A DNA stretch of 64,000 nucleotides. It comes from Ophiodon elongatus (lineage: Eukaryota; Chordata; Actinopteri; Perciformes; Hexagrammidae). Below, piece after piece: positions 11,664 to 23,378 of this stretch. How positions within the stretch are numbered: position 1 is the first letter of the stretch; the number at the start of each line of letters is the position of its first letter. The stretch is taken from NCBI GenBank assembly GCA_016806645.1, contig JACSYO010000170.1:731501-795500 (forward strand), in the 5' to 3' direction. A program made the translations under genes and the position numbers. The notes beneath the pieces are model-generated. The model was not told where the DNA came from, searched no databases, and saw only the letters and a program-made list of their open reading frames with translations.

Positions 11664-11925
11664 GCTTCACTGCAGCCTCCTCCGGCCAGGAGCAGGCTGG
11701 AGGGAAGGGAGGCACGGGAGACCCAGAACCAGGACTGAGAGGAGCAGACTGTCGGATCTAAAGGGACCCTGGTGCTCAGAGACACTACCTCTTTAGTCCA
11801 CAGGGGGCGCGAGAATCAACACAGAATTAATGCTCCTTGAAGTGACTCTAAACAATTTAACATATTCAAGACTACAAAACATGCATAAACACAAATGCAG
11901 CCACACACACATCGTCCCTGGGCCC

Positions 11926-11981
<56 letters not shown>

Positions 11982-13507
11982 TCCCAGAGGACCGCGGTGA
12001 GGAGGAAAGACAGGAGTAAACAACACGAAGAAGTGACACTTCTAATGAAGTCCATTTTCTCCTCCTCCTCCTCCTCCTGCTCTTCCTCCTCCTCTTCCTC
12101 TGTGTTTACAATCTCCTTCTTCTCCTTCTCAATTCATACAGTATGTCCCTTTTACCCCCTTTGTGTCTTCCAATCTTTTAATTGGCATCGCACCATCGTT
12201 GCCACAGGAACACAGTGGAATATACTGGGATAAATTGCATAATGACAGTAATTGTTTTCTCTCTCTTCACCGTCAGTTGGCAACACTAACAGCAAGAGAG
12301 CAGCGACTGCTCGTGGAGGTGAGAAGTGACTCAGTACTTTAAACAAAATCAGAGTGGCATGATACTCACTTGGAATCAAGACGCCGTTGAGTGATAGCTG
12401 TTAATTGATGGTGACAGTTTTATTCTCTCCCTTGCAGACGGTGCAACAGATTAAAAGGATTCTGGCACAGAGAGAATTAATGACAAACACCTGCGTAGAG
12501 AAGCCATCTCTACCTACCTACTATAAAGACTTGTGTATCTGTACTGTAGGTCCTACTATACACACCCTCAGGGCCTTTCTCATGTCACTGCATAGCAATA
12601 AGGCGCCTGAAGCCTTGATCGTATGTCAGCACAGAGTCATTTCAAAACAACTACCGATGAAGAAATCACTTCCCATGCACACAGACGGACGCGCTGGTCA
12701 TGGAAGTTGCAGTTGGAGGGTCGTCATGACCAAAGGAAATAATGTACGATGCATTTTAAGTTGCGTCTGACTCACGAGACGAACAGTTGCCAAAGAGGAG
12801 TCTATTGTGCTGGAGTCTAAAATGTTCAAAACCGCACGGTGCAGCAGTCGGAGCGATCATTCAAAGTGAGATGTATTACCTTAATGTTAGTCTAACGTCT
12901 CTGCAGTCACACAATACATCTTCAAATTTACACAAAAGCTGAGAGGTGAAGTAGCACTTATGGCAATCCAAATCTTTAAATCTGAAAACGGTGTCTTCAC
13001 CTGAACAAATTGTGAAATCATACCGTTGCAGCGTCGACGGCACTTAGAATAACCTTGAATCACTTTAGGATTCCTCCCACAGGTGGGTTATTGAATAAAG
13101 ACGCTTCCAAAAGGCACCTATGAAGACAGATATTTGGGCGATGCTGTTATTCAGCCTCACCGCGGCTGAGTGAGTGGGGTTCATCGTCCCGCTCAAGGAC
13201 ACGGTGCTCTTGATGGCGGCTTTGTTTCTTTGGCTACGGCCGGGAGGAACCCTAAAACCCTCCAGTTATGGGACAATTTCCGCATTATGCCACTCTGCCG
13301 TCACATTAATCATAAGATCACACAGCAGACCCCCCTGAGCCTGCAGAGTGCACTTCACTACATTTCACACATCCACAGACACTAGATGGTGCATCTGCTC
13401 AGCGAAGCTGTGCACACGCACGTACAGTTTAATGTACACACTTTAGAAACAGAACTCATTCATAATATTGCTGAAAATGCATGACTTCATAGACACTCAA
13501 CATGCAT
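11664..13507. other. Unique sequence with GA and CTC arrays
   Basis: A GA microsatellite occupies 11928-11976 and a (CTC)n-like pyrimidine run 12059-12102. An open frame of 121 codons (12405-12770) has no recognised domain. Remainder unassigned. Confidence 0.6.
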
Positions 13508-13717
13508 ATATCGATGGCCGAAGAGCAAAACCTCCTCTCTGAAAAATGCACTTTTTTGAGAATACTGAAAAAAAACGTGTTGTTTTCTTGCAGAATGCTA
13601 TTTGTTAAGGATACCCAATATATAATAAAAAAAAAAAAAAATACATATAGGAGGTTATTCCCCACTTTTCCTGGATCATTTTGCAGAGAGGAGGTTTTGC
13701 ACTTTGGCCATCGATAT
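13508..13717. mobile_element. Inverted-repeat MITE-like element with possible TA target duplication
   Basis: Left arm 13508-13548 and right arm 13677-13717 are reverse complements over 41 bases with three mismatches; the arm includes 'gcaaaacctcctctctg'. At both outer edges the arm reads ta-tcgatggcc, so a TA duplication as made by Tc1/mariner transposases is possible. The 128-bp centre includes an A-run (13627-13641). There is no coding capacity. Class assignment is inference. Confidence 0.6.
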
Positions 13718-13937
13718 CCAACACTCTTCAACGTTATTCAAGACTTCCCCCTTGAACACACGAGATTTCATAACCTAATTGCATCGGGACACCTACACAT
13801 TAATATTTATCTGCCGCTTATATTAAACTGCACACACACAAGTGCGGTAACATATAGTTGTAATGGAATATTACAGGATACGTAGTATACACACAAACGC
13901 TGCTTTCATAATTTTCTCTCTTCAACAGCATAATTTC

Positions 13938-14010
13938 TTCCCCCCATCCCCCCATGCCCCCATCCCCCCATGCCCCACGTCCCCCCATGCCTCCATCCCT
14001 CCCTCCCCCT
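13938..14010 (+). repeat. C-rich imperfect array (CCCCCATG/CCCCCATC)
   Basis: Runs of four to seven C are separated by atg, atc or acgt. The minus strand therefore has many G-runs at short spacing and is G-quadruplex-prone. Confidence 0.85.
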
Positions 14011-14159
14011 CGACAACAACCAAGGAGAATAATTAAGTGTCTCCGAGCACTTTTGCTCCTCATAATGGCTAATCTAAAGATCATTAGTAACAGTACACGC
14101 TTGACTTGTATTATTTATTATGCTGTTCTGTTTCCTATTAAAAACTCTGCTTGGATCGT

Positions 14160-14312
14160 GATTGATGTCGAGGCGCCAGCGCGCGTGCACGTGTCCACGA
14201 TGTGTGATCTCAGCCAACCAATGATCTCGCTCGCGGATGAAATTGCTTTCATGACGTGGTTAGCGATCATCAGCGGCGCGTTGTGTAAAACCCGAAGTCG
14301 AGTTTCAGCCAC
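14160..14312. promoter_or_regulatory. CpG-dense block with CACGTG and CCAAT motifs
   Basis: About 15 CpGs fall within 150 bases. It contains gcgcgcgtg, a CACGTG E-box (14188-14193), CCAAT (14218-14222) and a tgacgtgg word (near 14252). These are typical proximal-promoter elements. No exon can be tied to it. It could also be a CpG-rich piece of a young repeat. Confidence 0.3.
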
Positions 14313-14324
14313 TTAACAGGAAAA

Positions 14325-14660
14325 ACAATTAGGGGCGTAAAGAGTAACCGATATGTGTCGGTACATCGATACAGGAGTCTCAGATATGACTACATCGGTA
14401 GAAAACTCACAATGCAACTCAAATTTTCGAGGAAAATCGTTTCAAAAATATATATACCTCAGTCATAAACCAGATACATCAGAAATAGCTCCATTTGAGC
14501 AGCTTTTAACGTATGAGCCATATTGGTAATATGTCATGAGAAAACTATTAATTAAATTAAACTGAATTGGATCGTATTGAAGTCGTGCCATATCGAACTG
14601 TATCGAATCCTTACATGGTCAACGGTATCGTCTCTGTATCGTAAACAACTCTTCCCTCTC
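14325..14660. mobile_element. Decayed repeat rich in ATCG words, hAT-like
   Basis: Words such as gtacatcgatac, tacatcggta, ggatcgtattgaa, tatcgaactg, tatcgaatcc and cggtatcgtc recur over 330 bases. Fish hAT-type non-autonomous elements carry such runs. Ends and target duplication are not resolved. Confidence 0.3.
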
Positions 14661-16975
14661 AACGTGGGGACAATTATCCACAGTGCTGGTGGAAGTGTGC
14701 ATTATTTACTGTTGCAACATTTACGGCCATTCAATCTCAGAAATATGATCCCTGTGCTGGCTCTGTTTTCACTCCATGAACTGCTGATGGTTAACTTTTT
14801 CAAAGCACATGGTAATTCCAGAACATCAAGTCACTAAAATATAGCTTTTCAGCTTTTCTTTGGATGATCCCTTTTTAAATGCAGCTGAGTTGTGTGTCAA
14901 AGGGTTATGAGTGTTTAAGGAAACTTCTGTGCAGACATCGCTGTCAGGACTTAGAAGGGCTTCAATGTCAAACTATGTTTTATTCCGCAGACTTAGCTAT
15001 GGGACACAGCTTTATTTCTTCCCATTACCCTTAATGGAACACATTCTAGGACTAATAAGGCTTCAGTTTTCAGTAATAATTATGTGGAGCTGCCAGGTGC
15101 CAATTTGAGAATAGATGTTTTTCCCCATCACACAGCTGATGTATCTCTGGGACGACTGTTGAAAACAGTGAAAGTTTGATCCACTATTGAGGAAAATTAG
15201 TTGGATAAAATAGTATAAAAATAAAAGATTTTTAATGCTCTCGTAAATTTTATTTCACACTGTCAATTTATCCGTTAACATCTTTAAAAATGTGATTAAA
15301 ACAATGTGTTTCTCGAGGGATGTATATATTTTGATGTTGTCCAATGTGTGCATCCCTGTACACATGTTGGTGAACTTGAGTTAAATCATAACAGACGTGG
15401 AAGGACTACAATGAGACTCATTTTGGTGAAACCTTTTACTACTGGAGGCATGTCTACAGATTTGTTTGGTTGTTGTTTGCCAACAAGCTATCTTTGATAG
15501 ATCATAAGGTAAACTCAGTACGACTCACAGCTATGGAATTAAACCGGACAAACCTTCATCCACTGTGCAACTATTTACAGACAAGTAAACGAGCAATTTG
15601 TTTTCCTCATTTATGCTCCAGCAACCCAAAATAATTGAGTTTTGTGTTTGGTATGAACAGATGGAGAGGTCAGCTACCGTTGGATAACAAAGGCTACCAT
15701 TACTAAACAGATATAACGTTGCCAACAGGAAGTAGGTGCACATCGGACATGACATCATCAAATTGTTTGGGTGTTCATAGTAATGCACTTGACCACAGTA
15801 CTGTATCACCAAAAAAAACAAAAAAACATACAGGTAGTGCCAAATGTAGTAATAGTCAAAGAAACTCAGGCAGATTATCTCTTAAACCCAGCTCTTTGTT
15901 GAAAAGGTTTTTATTCTCACCAACACAACACTTTCCTCTGCAGAGATTGTTGTATTCTAACAATTCCATTAGTGAGGAGGTTATGTCAAGAGTAAAACTA
16001 CAATAACAGCAGCAATTCGAGAAAAAGGTAAAGAGCCAACCAAATCACTCTGACAGTTCATGCCGATCCCCTCTCGCTGTATGAAAGCCAATGGAGATGG
16101 ATGGGTCTGCCTGTCCCTGAACAATATAGGATGCAGTCGACCATACAACTAGTGATAAAAGCTGCTGTTATCTCCCTCCAGACTTTTTCCCCCTGGGGTG
16201 AAGCTTCGCAGCGCTGACTTTTCCTTCGCATCCAAGACCACCTCCATCTATTTTTACCTAAAACAACCAACAACTTTAGCCTGCAATTGTGTCTCGAGTG
16301 ATGATGACATGGGCACAATGCTACAGTAGTCACTTTAACTGCACCCAAGAAAAAAAGTATGCCATCATTTCACTCCGAATACTATCTTACTCTTAAAACA
16401 AGATCTCTTCTTTTCTTTTTTTTTTTTACAGCTAAAACCAAGTTGCATTGACAACTATTTGTGGCATTTAAAATCTAATTTAGCATGCATACCTTGAATA
16501 TTTGACCTTTCTAATGTAATTTGAAAATAAAGTCTGGCGACGGACCAAGATCATTGCTTGTTTTTCTTTTGTGAATTTAATGTCACTTTGAAAAAAGAAA
16601 ACTTCTAATTCCTTTACAGGAAACAAGCTCATCAAACCATACTTGTTGGGTAGATGTTTCCATCACTACATTAAGGAGCTGTGCATTTGATGGCCATCTA
16701 ATTCCTGTCGAGGCTACATTTCAAGTCGACAGGAAGTGTTCTATACTCAAAAGATACACTTTTGATGGAGTATCCTTTTAAGTTGATTGGCTGGAGGAGG
16801 TTTTTAAATGAAATCCCTACTAGCTGGTGATCAAACTACAGCAGGTGGTGTGAGTTAAGTTTTGCTTACATCCCTGTGTTGAGGACTATGTGGGCGACAC
16901 AAGGTATGTGGCATTCGTTCTGTCCCCATCACTCAGGGGAAACCAACTTTAAATTAATGGTGAATAAATTAAAAA
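14661..16975. other. AT-rich unique sequence
   Basis: No gene or recognised repeat. A T-run lies near 16420-16430. Open frames are short and unsupported. Confidence 0.5.
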
Positions 16976-17020
16976 CCATATGACATATAGAGTCTACGCC
17001 ATATGACATATAGAGTCTAC
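16976..17020 (+). repeat. 22-bp tandem duplication
   Basis: The 22-base unit beginning ccatatgacatatagag occurs at 16976-16997 and 16999-17020 with a single G between. The copies are identical, so the event is recent. Confidence 0.93.
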
Positions 17021-19465
17021 TATTCTCCACTGTTCGCCATGCTGAAAGCTGGAGGTAGTTTGTTTTCTTGCCCAACAAGCTGTCAGTTGAGGTCAGCACA
17101 AATGGTATGTGCCCTTGTGGGCAAAATATTAAAGGTTGTGAAACCATAACCAATCCAGCATGGCGTCAATTTCTCCCCTGACGATTCCCCTGCAAAGTAT
17201 TATAGCTCAGCATATTCAACAGCATTCCAAATGTCATAAGTACAATTTCTGGTTTACACACATTTCGGCGCCCTATGTGAGATAAACCCTCCAGATTTGA
17301 CGACTTGATCAGAATGCAGATGGAATTGCTGGAAAAGTAGAGGATAAAGTTAATGCTGAAGAGTTTCTTTGCCGTGCATAAATTGTCATTTGTGATTTGC
17401 ACCCCTTAGGAAAGGTTACATTAACATATGTTACCGGAGGGATAAAAGAACCAAGGGCAAACCAGTTAAAACTTCGAGCATTGTTTTGTCTATCTCACAG
17501 GAAAATGTGTAATATTTATCTTGATGAAAATAATGTTCTCATCTGACATGTCAGATGAAATTAAGGTTTTTTCTTCAGTTTTATGAGATTATACAGTAAA
17601 GGAAGAATCTTTGAGATCAGGTCTGATCTGATATAAATAAGATATTTGAGGCAGGGAAAGCCTATCCTACCCAACATGGCAATGAACACAAATAGTGTGA
17701 AACTATTGCAAATTTGAAGACTGATTGATGTTTACGTGCAACAGAAACTGCACGTCTTCGCTGATCAATAATATTCATGCATCTACGAAGTATAATTTTA
17801 GTATATACTAATATGAGATGGAAAGACAGCCATGCTAAAGAGGGCAATAGGGGTGACGTCTTGAGCACTGACTTCCCACGCTAAGGCCGGTATCGGCCCC
17901 TCGGGTGAAAGCACATCTTTCTATGTCTACTGATGGAGCCAATTAAATTGCACGGCACAGCAGAGAATGTATGTTTCCTTATGTCGTCTGTCTGGGCCGT
18001 CAAACTATTCATTCTTAATTGTGGGTCGTACATACATCGAGGCTTGTTCTACAATTACAATCATCTCTCTGGATGAATGTGTCTTGGTTTCTAAACTGTG
18101 TGAAATATCAAAAGGTCACTCGATTGATAATTAGGTATCATGGCGGAGTCGAACATGAAAGCACTGGAAATGAATACAGAGGGTTGTGTAATTGAGCTTC
18201 ATGCTATCTCTTTTCATGTGATATACTTCTCTTTGATCTGCCACACTATTTAAACACACTGATACATGAAGACATATTTTCTAAAGTCTTTTTGCTCAGC
18301 TTATATACAAATGGAGGATGCTGTCAAACAATCGATTCCCAGTGGGGCGGGGCCTACTTTGGGAATAAAATGAGTGCTTCGAGTGTTTGTTTTTAGCCAA
18401 GCCCTGTCTTCTCGCTGCGCCGCCATGCCCAGCTGCACACCTGATAATGAAACCCAGCAATAAGTAATGCAGTGTAAGCAGATAGCGAGGAGCTGGAAGT
18501 ACAAATGGCTTCGGCAGGGAAATTGATTATGAATGGCAAACGGGCCACTCTCAGGCACCAGTGAAGCCAAACATTACCAACGTTATTAGGCTAAATTATT
18601 GACAGAGTTAGAGACTTTAAAATGAAATAAAAAATGAAATCTCGGACACAAGCCGCGCAGAAAAACACAGTCTGTGTACAAGGAAGATAAATGAAGGCTC
18701 ACCGCAAATATTTGAACACTGGGATACTACACAGTAACGTATCCCTCAGTATTTGTATTTGTTCATGAATGTTATAATCTGAATAAGAGTTGGACATTTT
18801 TTTCTTTTTTCAAAAACAAAAGATGTACAGTGTCAGAAAGCAGCAAACATGGTTTCAAATAGTGAATCTTTCATTTTTTTATTTATTATGAAACAGATTT
18901 TTTGGAGTCCACACAAATTCCCTCAATGTCTGTTATCTTTCTCTCTGACCCACTTCACGCCGCTCCAACATACAGTTCTCTTAGGGAGAAAAAAACCCTC
19001 ATTCTCTTTGGCTTCTAGTTCAAATCGTCTGCACTGAAACGAGTAAAGACATTTACAACCGTTGGGTGCCTCCAGGTATTTCAGGTGATCAAAGGTGAGC
19101 CGACAGAGGCCCCAGCACCACAGGAGCCCCGGCCATTATCACGATTAGACCCTCGCGTCCCCCCGGGTCTGACCGTCATTACGGCTGATTTATCATCTTC
19201 AATCAAGTCCTATGATTGCTGCTGATTAGAGGTGAAGCCGGCCAATCAGTTACTCGCAGGAAAAAAATCAAGGTAGCCAGATAGCTTTTGCCGTCCTTGA
19301 CCTTAAAAACATCAGCGCTCTTGGCTCCCGGAGAAGATACCGGACTGCCAGTGAGCACACGTTCTCCTCTAATATTTACCACGGAATGGATGTTTTGGGG
19401 AAAAGTGATAACAGCAGCCAGCCACATATTTGTCCTTCAAAGCAGGAGTGACGAGAGTTTGTATG
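17021..19465. other. Unique sequence with one perfect palindrome
   Basis: A 20-bp perfect palindrome is at 17539-17558. A 14-base inverted repeat (agatcag-gt-ctgatct type) lies near 17613-17628. Otherwise nothing recognised. Confidence 0.5.
17539..17558. repeat. 20-bp perfect palindrome
   Basis: The sequence tcatctgacatgtcagatga equals its own reverse complement. It contains TGACATGTCA, which could bind a dimeric factor. Confidence 0.9.
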
Positions 19466-19503
19466 TGAGAGAGAGAGAGCGAGAGCGAGAGAGAGAGAGA
19501 GAA
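19466..19503 (+). repeat. GA microsatellite
   Basis: GA units with two GC interruptions (gagc). Confidence 0.95.
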
Positions 19504-19807
19504 AGTGACTACGAAAGCAATTAATGAAAACAAAGCCCCATTTCCCAAATGCCTTGGAATGGGCCACTCTTCTGATATGTCCCCGCCTTGCTATGCTGTG
19601 CATGCTCTCCCCAGCTGCCATCATGGCTATAAATATCACTTATCACACTAACTGACTTCTCTCTTGAGAGGGAACGGGGGGAAGAGGGAGAATAAAGGGG
19701 ACCAAAAATACTGGTGCAGGTATGATTGCTTGCCAAGACAAATGGCATCCATCAACTTTAGCTGAGCTCCATATTCATCCACGATTGGAATCCAGCCATG
19801 CATATAA

Positions 19808-19838
19808 AGGGAGGGAGGGAGGGAGGGAGGGAGGGAGA
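19808..19838 (+). repeat. (GGGA)n tetranucleotide array
   Basis: Seven to eight GGGA units; G-quadruplex-compatible on the plus strand. Confidence 0.95.
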
Positions 19839-20015
19839 TGATGGCTGATCTGATTTGGTCAAGTGCGCTCTGCAAGCCTCCAACCACCATCTCTGACTCT
19901 TCTGAAAACTTCTAAAATATTCCACTATTTGTAAGTGTTGATTTCAGGGGTGCTAATTATTTCAGACTTATAGAGCCGACCCTCGTTAACCGATGGGATC
20001 AGTGTGGGAGGGTGA

Positions 20016-20016
<1 letters not shown>

Positions 20017-20064
<48 letters not shown>
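20017..20064 (+). repeat. GT microsatellite
   Basis: About 24 TG units ending in a G-run. Confidence 0.97.
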
Positions 20065-20066
<2 letters not shown>

Positions 20067-20343
20067 GGGGAGGATTGAAGTGTCAAACAAGCGCCGACAT
20101 AACCGATGCACGAACAGGTTAAATCCTTCTTTCACCAACAGCTGCAGCGAGACATGCAACTGAGTTCCCAGTTGGCTGCCACGATGTTGCGTGCGTTGTC
20201 GCGGACACATGCAGTCCCCCTCCCCCTCACCCCCCTCCCCCACCGCATCAATTAGTTAAGCTCCGAGTTTGTCTTCTCTGTGTCAGCCTGGCATGTGCAG
20301 GAGGATGAGTCTGAAGTCAGCGGTACCATCAGTGTGTGAACAG

Positions 20344-20545
20344 TGTTGCTTGTCAGCCACCTGCTGATTAAAGGGGAGGGGGTTCACATTGAAACTCAGC
20401 TCCGGCTCACTTCAGGTGGGCTCACCTTTAAGGTGGGCTCACCTTTATGGTGGGCTCACCTTTAAGGTGGGCTCACCTTTATGGTGGGCTCACCTTTATG
20501 GTGGGCTCACCTTTAAGGTGGGCTCACCTTTAAGGTGGGCCAGCG
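20344..20545 (+). repeat. Dispersed repeat R2, copy with expanded 17-bp palindromic array
   Basis: Eight ggtggg starts lie exactly 17 bases apart (20415, 20432, 20449, 20466, 20483, 20500, 20517, 20534). The unit is ggtgggctcacctttaa, with variation in one base (aa or at). Each unit holds AAGGTG and CACCTT as inverted arms. The flank (ttgcttg, gccacctgctg, attaaag) matches the second copy at 38292-38388, where the unit is not amplified. Confidence 0.85.
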
Positions 20546-20647
20546 GGATTCTCCTGTCAGTGGCAAGCCCCTCCTCTCAATTTTGCTCTTTTCTGATTTA
20601 ATTTGTCTTTTAACTGTTAAACTGATGGCATTAAACTGTCAAAAGGC

Positions 20648-20898
20648 AAAGTGTCGGTAATGGTAGAGGTGTAGAGCGGGTCGTCTTCCAAACAGAAGAT
20701 CGGCGGTTCGATCCCCGGCTACTCCAGTCCATGACGATGCTTACTAAGGGAAAGTCACCTGTTGCTCCTGATGTGCAGGCGACCCCTTGCATAGCGGCCT
20801 CTGCCATCAGCGCATGAACGTGTGTGTGACTGTTGAGCGTGTAGCGTAAAGCACTTTGATGGTCGGTGTAGAAAAGAGCTGAACAAATCCATTTCATT
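20648..20898 (+). mobile_element. tRNA-derived SINE (teleost type)
   Basis: The 5' part has a box A-like stretch (tggtagaggtgtagagcggg) and a perfect pol III box B, ggttcgatccc, at 20705-20715. Downstream words (gttgctcctgatg, ctgccatcag, catgaacgtgtgtgtga, gcgtaaagcactttga) follow the order of a SINE abundant in teleosts. The 3' end aaaagagctgaacaaatcc corresponds to the usual gcgctatataaatcc tail. Several bases have diverged, so this is not a young copy. No clear target duplication was found. Confidence 0.85.
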
Positions 20899-21154
20899 AC
20901 AAACGTCCGGAGTTACTTTTACTGCCACAACCAGTTTTAGGTGACCGGAGTCAAGTGGAATGTCGTCTTCCCCACTCGTGGAGCTCATGTGGCTCTTCTA
21001 CTTTAAAACTTCAACACATTTAAATAGCTCTGATAGATGTGGAATTATACAAACACTGGCAGCGTGTTGATTTTAACACACTCAAAAGAGAAATTAACAT
21101 TGATTTCAGCAGAGTGCTGATCAATGCGAGCGGTGAGAGAGAGCCCAGAGGAAT
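20899..21154. other. Unassigned spacer
   Basis: Nothing recognised between the SINE and the next GT array. Confidence 0.4.
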
Positions 21155-21258
21155 GGTGTGTGTGTGTGTGAGTGTGTGTGTGCAAAGGCACATACTATAC
21201 GTGTTACCGTGTGTGAGTGACGCGTTGCCCTTCAACACACACACACACACACACACAC
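21155..21258 (+). repeat. GT array and CA array facing each other
   Basis: (GT)n at 21155-21182 and (CA)n at 21234-21258 are complementary and separated by about 50 bases, so they form an inverted repeat of low complexity. Confidence 0.92.
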
Positions 21259-22984
21259 GGAGGCAGCATGAGCGCTAGCGCAAACATTCAGCAAAGGTTG
21301 TGAATATATTTTTTTTCTGTGATGTGTGTCACTCTCCATTAACTGTAGCTACAGAGCAAAGCCTTCCCAGTGTGAACAAAGTCTGTGTAGCACAGACACC
21401 TACCCAGCATGCATCAGTGTGGCTCAGCAGGACACCGCTGCCAGGCCCTGAAGGTGTGCACTCGATGCACCCAGCTGTATGTCTGGCTTCAGGTGGCTGC
21501 TGTAGCTGTTCATCTCACCTTTGCTTTCAGTTCTGCTCCGCAGCCTCACAGCACTCTACTCTGTATGATTCCACATTCCCAAACCCGAAGTCATCTCTAC
21601 TCACATTATCTCACTTCTTGACATAAATTAGTCAGAAGCGAACATACCTTCCTTGTTGTCTTGTCAAGTAAATGTGTGCCTTATTCAAATGAAATCAGGA
21701 GAGGAAACAGGGATGATTATTTAGTTCACAGCATACGGATGCTGCAACCAAACATCGAGGGAGGTGAAGATGGGGGCGGGGCTACGACGCATATAATCTC
21801 GCAATCTGATTGCAAATGGTGTATTGTAAGTGTGTGAAGAATATCCGCTACGACTCGAAATATCAATACGAGACACTCTCTGAATCTGAATCCGACTCAG
21901 ATAATGATGGGGAATCGGTCAAAGGTCGACGCGTCCGACATGAATCCAAACATCAGAACATGTTGCGCGTTACATGTTCGTATGAGCGACGAGCACTCGG
22001 ACGATGTTGTTGACTTATGGATGACATTTACACATCAATACATCTCAACCTATACAGCATCTTTGGGGCCAATGCCAACATCAATCTTTGACAATTGAAG
22101 TGAATGACATAATTGCCTATATTCATATTTTACTTACACCACATAAGCATTTTGGAGAAAGATCCTTTCAAATTTGGCGTAACAAATGTTGTGACAGAAT
22201 AATTTACATTTGAACAATAAAACCATGAGATCAATCAGAATCTAAAGTTTGACCAGTAACCTTAGATAGATATTAGAAGCAGCTAAATAGTTTTTGGGAT
22301 ATGTGTGATATGTCTTTGTTAAGGCTTTTAGGAATAATACAATAGGTATACTAACTAATAATAAGTGCTGCGGATAGTAGCGTTAATGTGTGACTCACAT
22401 CAGGATGAAACAGACAATCTGCCAGAAAATACATATATTGCTTTGAGGTTTTTTATGGGTTTTGATACATCTAAATATAATAAATAGGAGTCTCAGAATA
22501 GAAAAAACGTGAGCAGTACTTAGAAAGTATACTGGCTGTGATTTAGCTAGGCTGAAGTTACCTTTGGGCACTGAATGAGCCATACCTCATTCATTCTCCT
22601 GGCCTGGCAGAGTCACTATGAACTTCAGAGAGTCTTTAAGGTGCCTTTGGGGGTTAACCCCCTAGTTAGGTGAGAGTATGTTGTGGACCAAATCCAATAG
22701 AGATCAATATAGCTCTGCAACGGAGCTGGAGCAGTGAGCTGTTCTTTTCCCATACCGACCCACCACAATCATCACTGAACTAAGGACGCGTTCTTCAAGT
22801 GCTCACACTTAAGCGATGCATATTAAAAAATATATATTCCCAGCTAGCTTTTTTTTAAGTGCCCAATGCTTGCCGGCTCTTCAATTTCTCCAGGGGAAAC
22901 TTTTGTTTGGTGTTTCTTAGGTATGTGGCCATTTTTTTGGCGTTTCACCATACATGGATATTTAACACAATAGATAGTGTAGAT
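21259..22984. other. Unique sequence; one acidic Ser/Asp-rich short frame
   Basis: A frame at 21810-22013 encodes a run SESESDSDNDGES. Such acidic stretches occur near the N-terminus of some transposases, but nothing else supports that here. A GC-box-like gggggcgggg is at about 21771. No other feature recognised. Confidence 0.35.
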
Positions 22985-23378
22985 AGTCTTTAATGCCCTG
23001 GAGGGAGTTTTGCCTTCGTGGCAACAGTTTGGGGAAGGCCCGTCATGTTAACCTGGCCCTGCCCCTGTGCACAAAGACAGTTCTTTACAGAAATTGTAAA
23101 TTATGGAAGGACTTATCTGGTCTGACAAAGAGCCATGACCTCAACCTCACCCAACACCACGGTAATGAATTGGAACACAGACTGCGAGCCAATTCTCATC
23201 TGCCAACATCAGTGCCAAGCTCTAATAAACTCGTGCGGCTGTATTAAAGAAAATTCCAGCATCCAGGTTTCAAAATTGAGTAGAAATCCTTCCCTCCAGA
23301 GTGAAGGGCGTCATAACAGCATGAAATGTGAGTGAGTGGGGATGTTCAGGTGTCTGCATACTTTCAGCCATACTAGAT
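22985..23378 (+). pseudogene. Tc1/mariner-like transposase relic with 3' end
   Basis: Tc1 transposases cut and paste DNA using a DDE/D catalytic triad. The frame from 22993 reads through residues FGEGPF-like nucleotides, KARHVNLALPLCTK and then LTQHHGNELEHRLRA, which aligns with the PIEHLWDELERRLRA region just around the last catalytic Glu in fish Tc1-like proteins. It continues as PTSVPSSNKL. The frame breaks at 23247; later coding words carry on in another frame. The N-terminal DNA-binding half is missing, so only about the last third remains. Near 23350-23378 the sequence ends in catactttcagccatacta, close to the usual Tc1-type terminal repeat. Decayed and inactive. Confidence 0.8.

Noticed and set aside
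11426..11761. 111-codon proline/threonine-rich repeat protein
   Set aside because: The 36-bp period keeps every frame open on both strands. No coding bias favours one frame and no exon context exists.
12405..12770. 121-codon frame after an acceptor-like ctctcccttgcag
   Set aside because: No donor at a sensible place and no family resemblance.
20648..20720. Functional tRNA gene
   Set aside because: A pol III box B is present, but the sequence continues as a SINE body and lacks a clean acceptor stem.
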